DNA from: a bacterium | Lineage (GTDB): Bacteria > Sysuimicrobiota > Sysuimicrobiia > Sysuimicrobiales > Segetimicrobiaceae | Reading direction: 5' to 3' | Length of the DNA stretch: 48,548 nt | NCBI GenBank assembly: GCA_035703895.1 | Contig: DASSXJ010000248.1 | Span: forward strand, 1 to 48,548 | Shown here: positions 47,771 through 48,548 of the stretch, in pieces | How the letters are laid out: each line of letters begins with the position of its first letter | Numbering within the stretch: position 1 is the first letter of the stretch | Translations under genes and position numbers: made by a program | The notes under the pieces: model-generated | What the model saw: the letters and a program-made list of their open reading frames with translations, nothing else | Databases searched by the model: none | What the model was told of the DNA's origin: nothing

Positions 47771-48548
47771 TTACGCATACCCATGGGCTCGGTACCACGC
47801 CACGGCGCGTTCGAGCGCGTCGCGTACCGGTCCCGGTTGGTACCCGAGTTCCGTCTTCGCCTTGGAGCTATCGACGTACATCTGCTGGACCGACATCCGC
47901 ACGCCCTCCAGCGGTACGCGCGGCTGGGCGCGCGGTTGGATCCGGCAGCGCCCTTCATCAATCCATCCCATCAGCACGGCCAGGGCATAGGGGATCCGCC
48001 AGCGGGGTGCGGCGCGTCCCGTCACCTCCGCGAGCAGCTGCCATACCTGGTCGAGGCTGAGATTGTCGCCCCCGATGAGGTACCGTTCTCCGGGTCGGCC
48101 GCGCTCCAGGGCAAGCACGTGGGCTCGCGCGACGTCCTCGACCGCGACGAGATTGGTCCCTCCCGGAGGCGGAGCGGCGAAGACGCGGCCGCGCGCAAAA
48201 TCGACGATCAGCCGGCCTGTCGGCGTCGGCTTCCAGTCGCCGGGACCCACCGGCGATGTTGGCAGCACCAGTACGGTCGGCACGCGCGCCGCCAGCGCGG
48301 CGTACTCCTGCTCGAGCTTCGAGTGGTGGTAGGCGGAGCGCGTGCCATTCACCGCCCACGCGGTCTCCGTGGAGGGCTTGCCGTCCGGGCCGGCCGGGCC
48401 CACGGTCGCCGCGCTGGACGTCACCACGGCGCGCTCGACGCCGGCGATCCGAGCGGCCTCCAGCAGGCCGGCCGTGCCCATGACGTTGACCGGCCGGAGC
48501 GCCGGGCGGTCATGGGGCGAGAAGGAGTAGAGCGCACCGCAGTGGACG
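47771..48548 (-). CDS. hpnA: Hopanoid-associated NAD-dependent epimerase HpnA-like, N-terminus beyond window
   Basis: This extended short-chain dehydrogenase/epimerase runs off the window's right edge on the minus strand, so the NAD-binding Rossmann start is missing. About 258 residues are visible. They contain the HpnA-like segments VVTSSAATVGP, the active-site Tyr-x3-Lys as AYHHSKLEQE, SPVGPGDWKPTPTGRLIVD, VEDVARAHVLALERGRPGERYLIGG and the C-terminal ELGYQPGP. The GPGDxKPTPTG pattern is typical of the hopanoid-associated sugar epimerase family. It is 12 bases upstream of the HpnG-like gene and probably in one operon with more hopanoid genes beyond the window. Confidence 0.8.
   Translation of the reverse strand, partial: VHCGALYSFSPHDRPALRPVNVMGTAGLLEAARIAGVERAVVTSSAATVGPAGPDGKPSTETAWAVNGTRSAYHHSKLEQEYAALAARVPTVLVLPTSPVGPGDWKPTPTGRLIVDFARGRVFAAPPPGGTNLVAVEDVARAHVLALERGRPGERYLIGGDNLSLDQVWQLLAEVTGRAAPRWRIPYALAVLMGWIDEGRCRIQPRAQPRVPLEGVRMSVQQMYVDSSKAKTELGYQPGPVRDALERAVAWYRAHGYA

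Noticed and set aside
1-48548. tRNA, rRNA, CRISPR array, transposase, integrase or attachment sites
   Set aside because: I looked for cloverleaf-like stretches, regularly spaced repeats, DDE or recombinase motifs and terminal inverted repeats, and found nothing convincing by eye; a tRNAscan/CRISPR search would settle it.

Overview
The window is a dense, high-GC bacterial chromosome segment with about 42 protein genes and no RNA gene, CRISPR array, insertion sequence or phage gene that I could see. Many genes use GTG starts (one or two TTG), and neighbours often overlap by 1-4 nt (ATGA/GTGA/TGATG). The mix of a SufCBD-Rieske-SU iron-sulfur operon, complex I subunits, a lipid-A-synthase-related protein, hopanoid-type genes and muropeptide salvage fits an uncultured high-GC lineage, possibly of the Terrabacteria radiation. 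The sequence alone does not let me name the phylum.

Layout. (1) 1-4942, plus strand: a Ugp-type glycerol-3-phosphate/glycerophosphodiester uptake operon (phosphodiesterase, two permeases, Tat-exported binding protein) followed by a PHP-type phosphoesterase. (2) 4980-6335: a PLP-dependent decarboxylase-like enzyme with an Asn where the family has the PLP-binding Asp. (3) 19254 down to 6965, minus strand: a tightly packed 11-gene run consisting of GNAT, DppA-, DppB- and DppC-like transporter, MurQ, AnmK, an AmiE-like serine hydrolase, a GT39-type membrane glycosyltransferase, a BadF-type sugar kinase, NanE and a second GT-C-like membrane protein. Divergent from it lies nagA (19359-20528). Together these genes look like a complete import-and-salvage route for cell-wall muropeptides feeding GlcNAc-6-P and then GlcN-6-P. 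This is the most system-like part of the window. (4) 20525-26666: a coiled-coil protein convergent with nagA, a roughly 480-nt non-coding leader with a 13-bp hairpin, and the glutamate synthase large subunit without its small subunit.

(5) 26848-31315: a degenerate MNT-HepT-like fusion, a double-PASTA membrane protein overlapping an Nfu N-domain gene by 140 nt, a small zincin, a TetR regulator with a textbook promoter and operator, pyrE, and a convergent cyclase-family hydrolase. (6) 31422-37298: the suf operon (sufC-sufB-sufD-Rieske ferredoxin-sufS-sufU) with a perfect-spacing promoter and a terminator-like hairpin. (7) 37417-41919: four complex I subunits in the unusual order nuoB-nuoD-nuoI-nuoC, then a membrane-anchored sulfite-oxidase-fold molybdoenzyme. 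(8) 41938-48548: polyprenyl synthase, an MFS exporter, a lipid-A-disaccharide-synthase-related protein, a second GT39 enzyme clearly paralogous to the one in region 3, and a convergent HpnG-like/HpnA-like pair. This region suggests isoprenoid or hopanoid envelope lipid metabolism.
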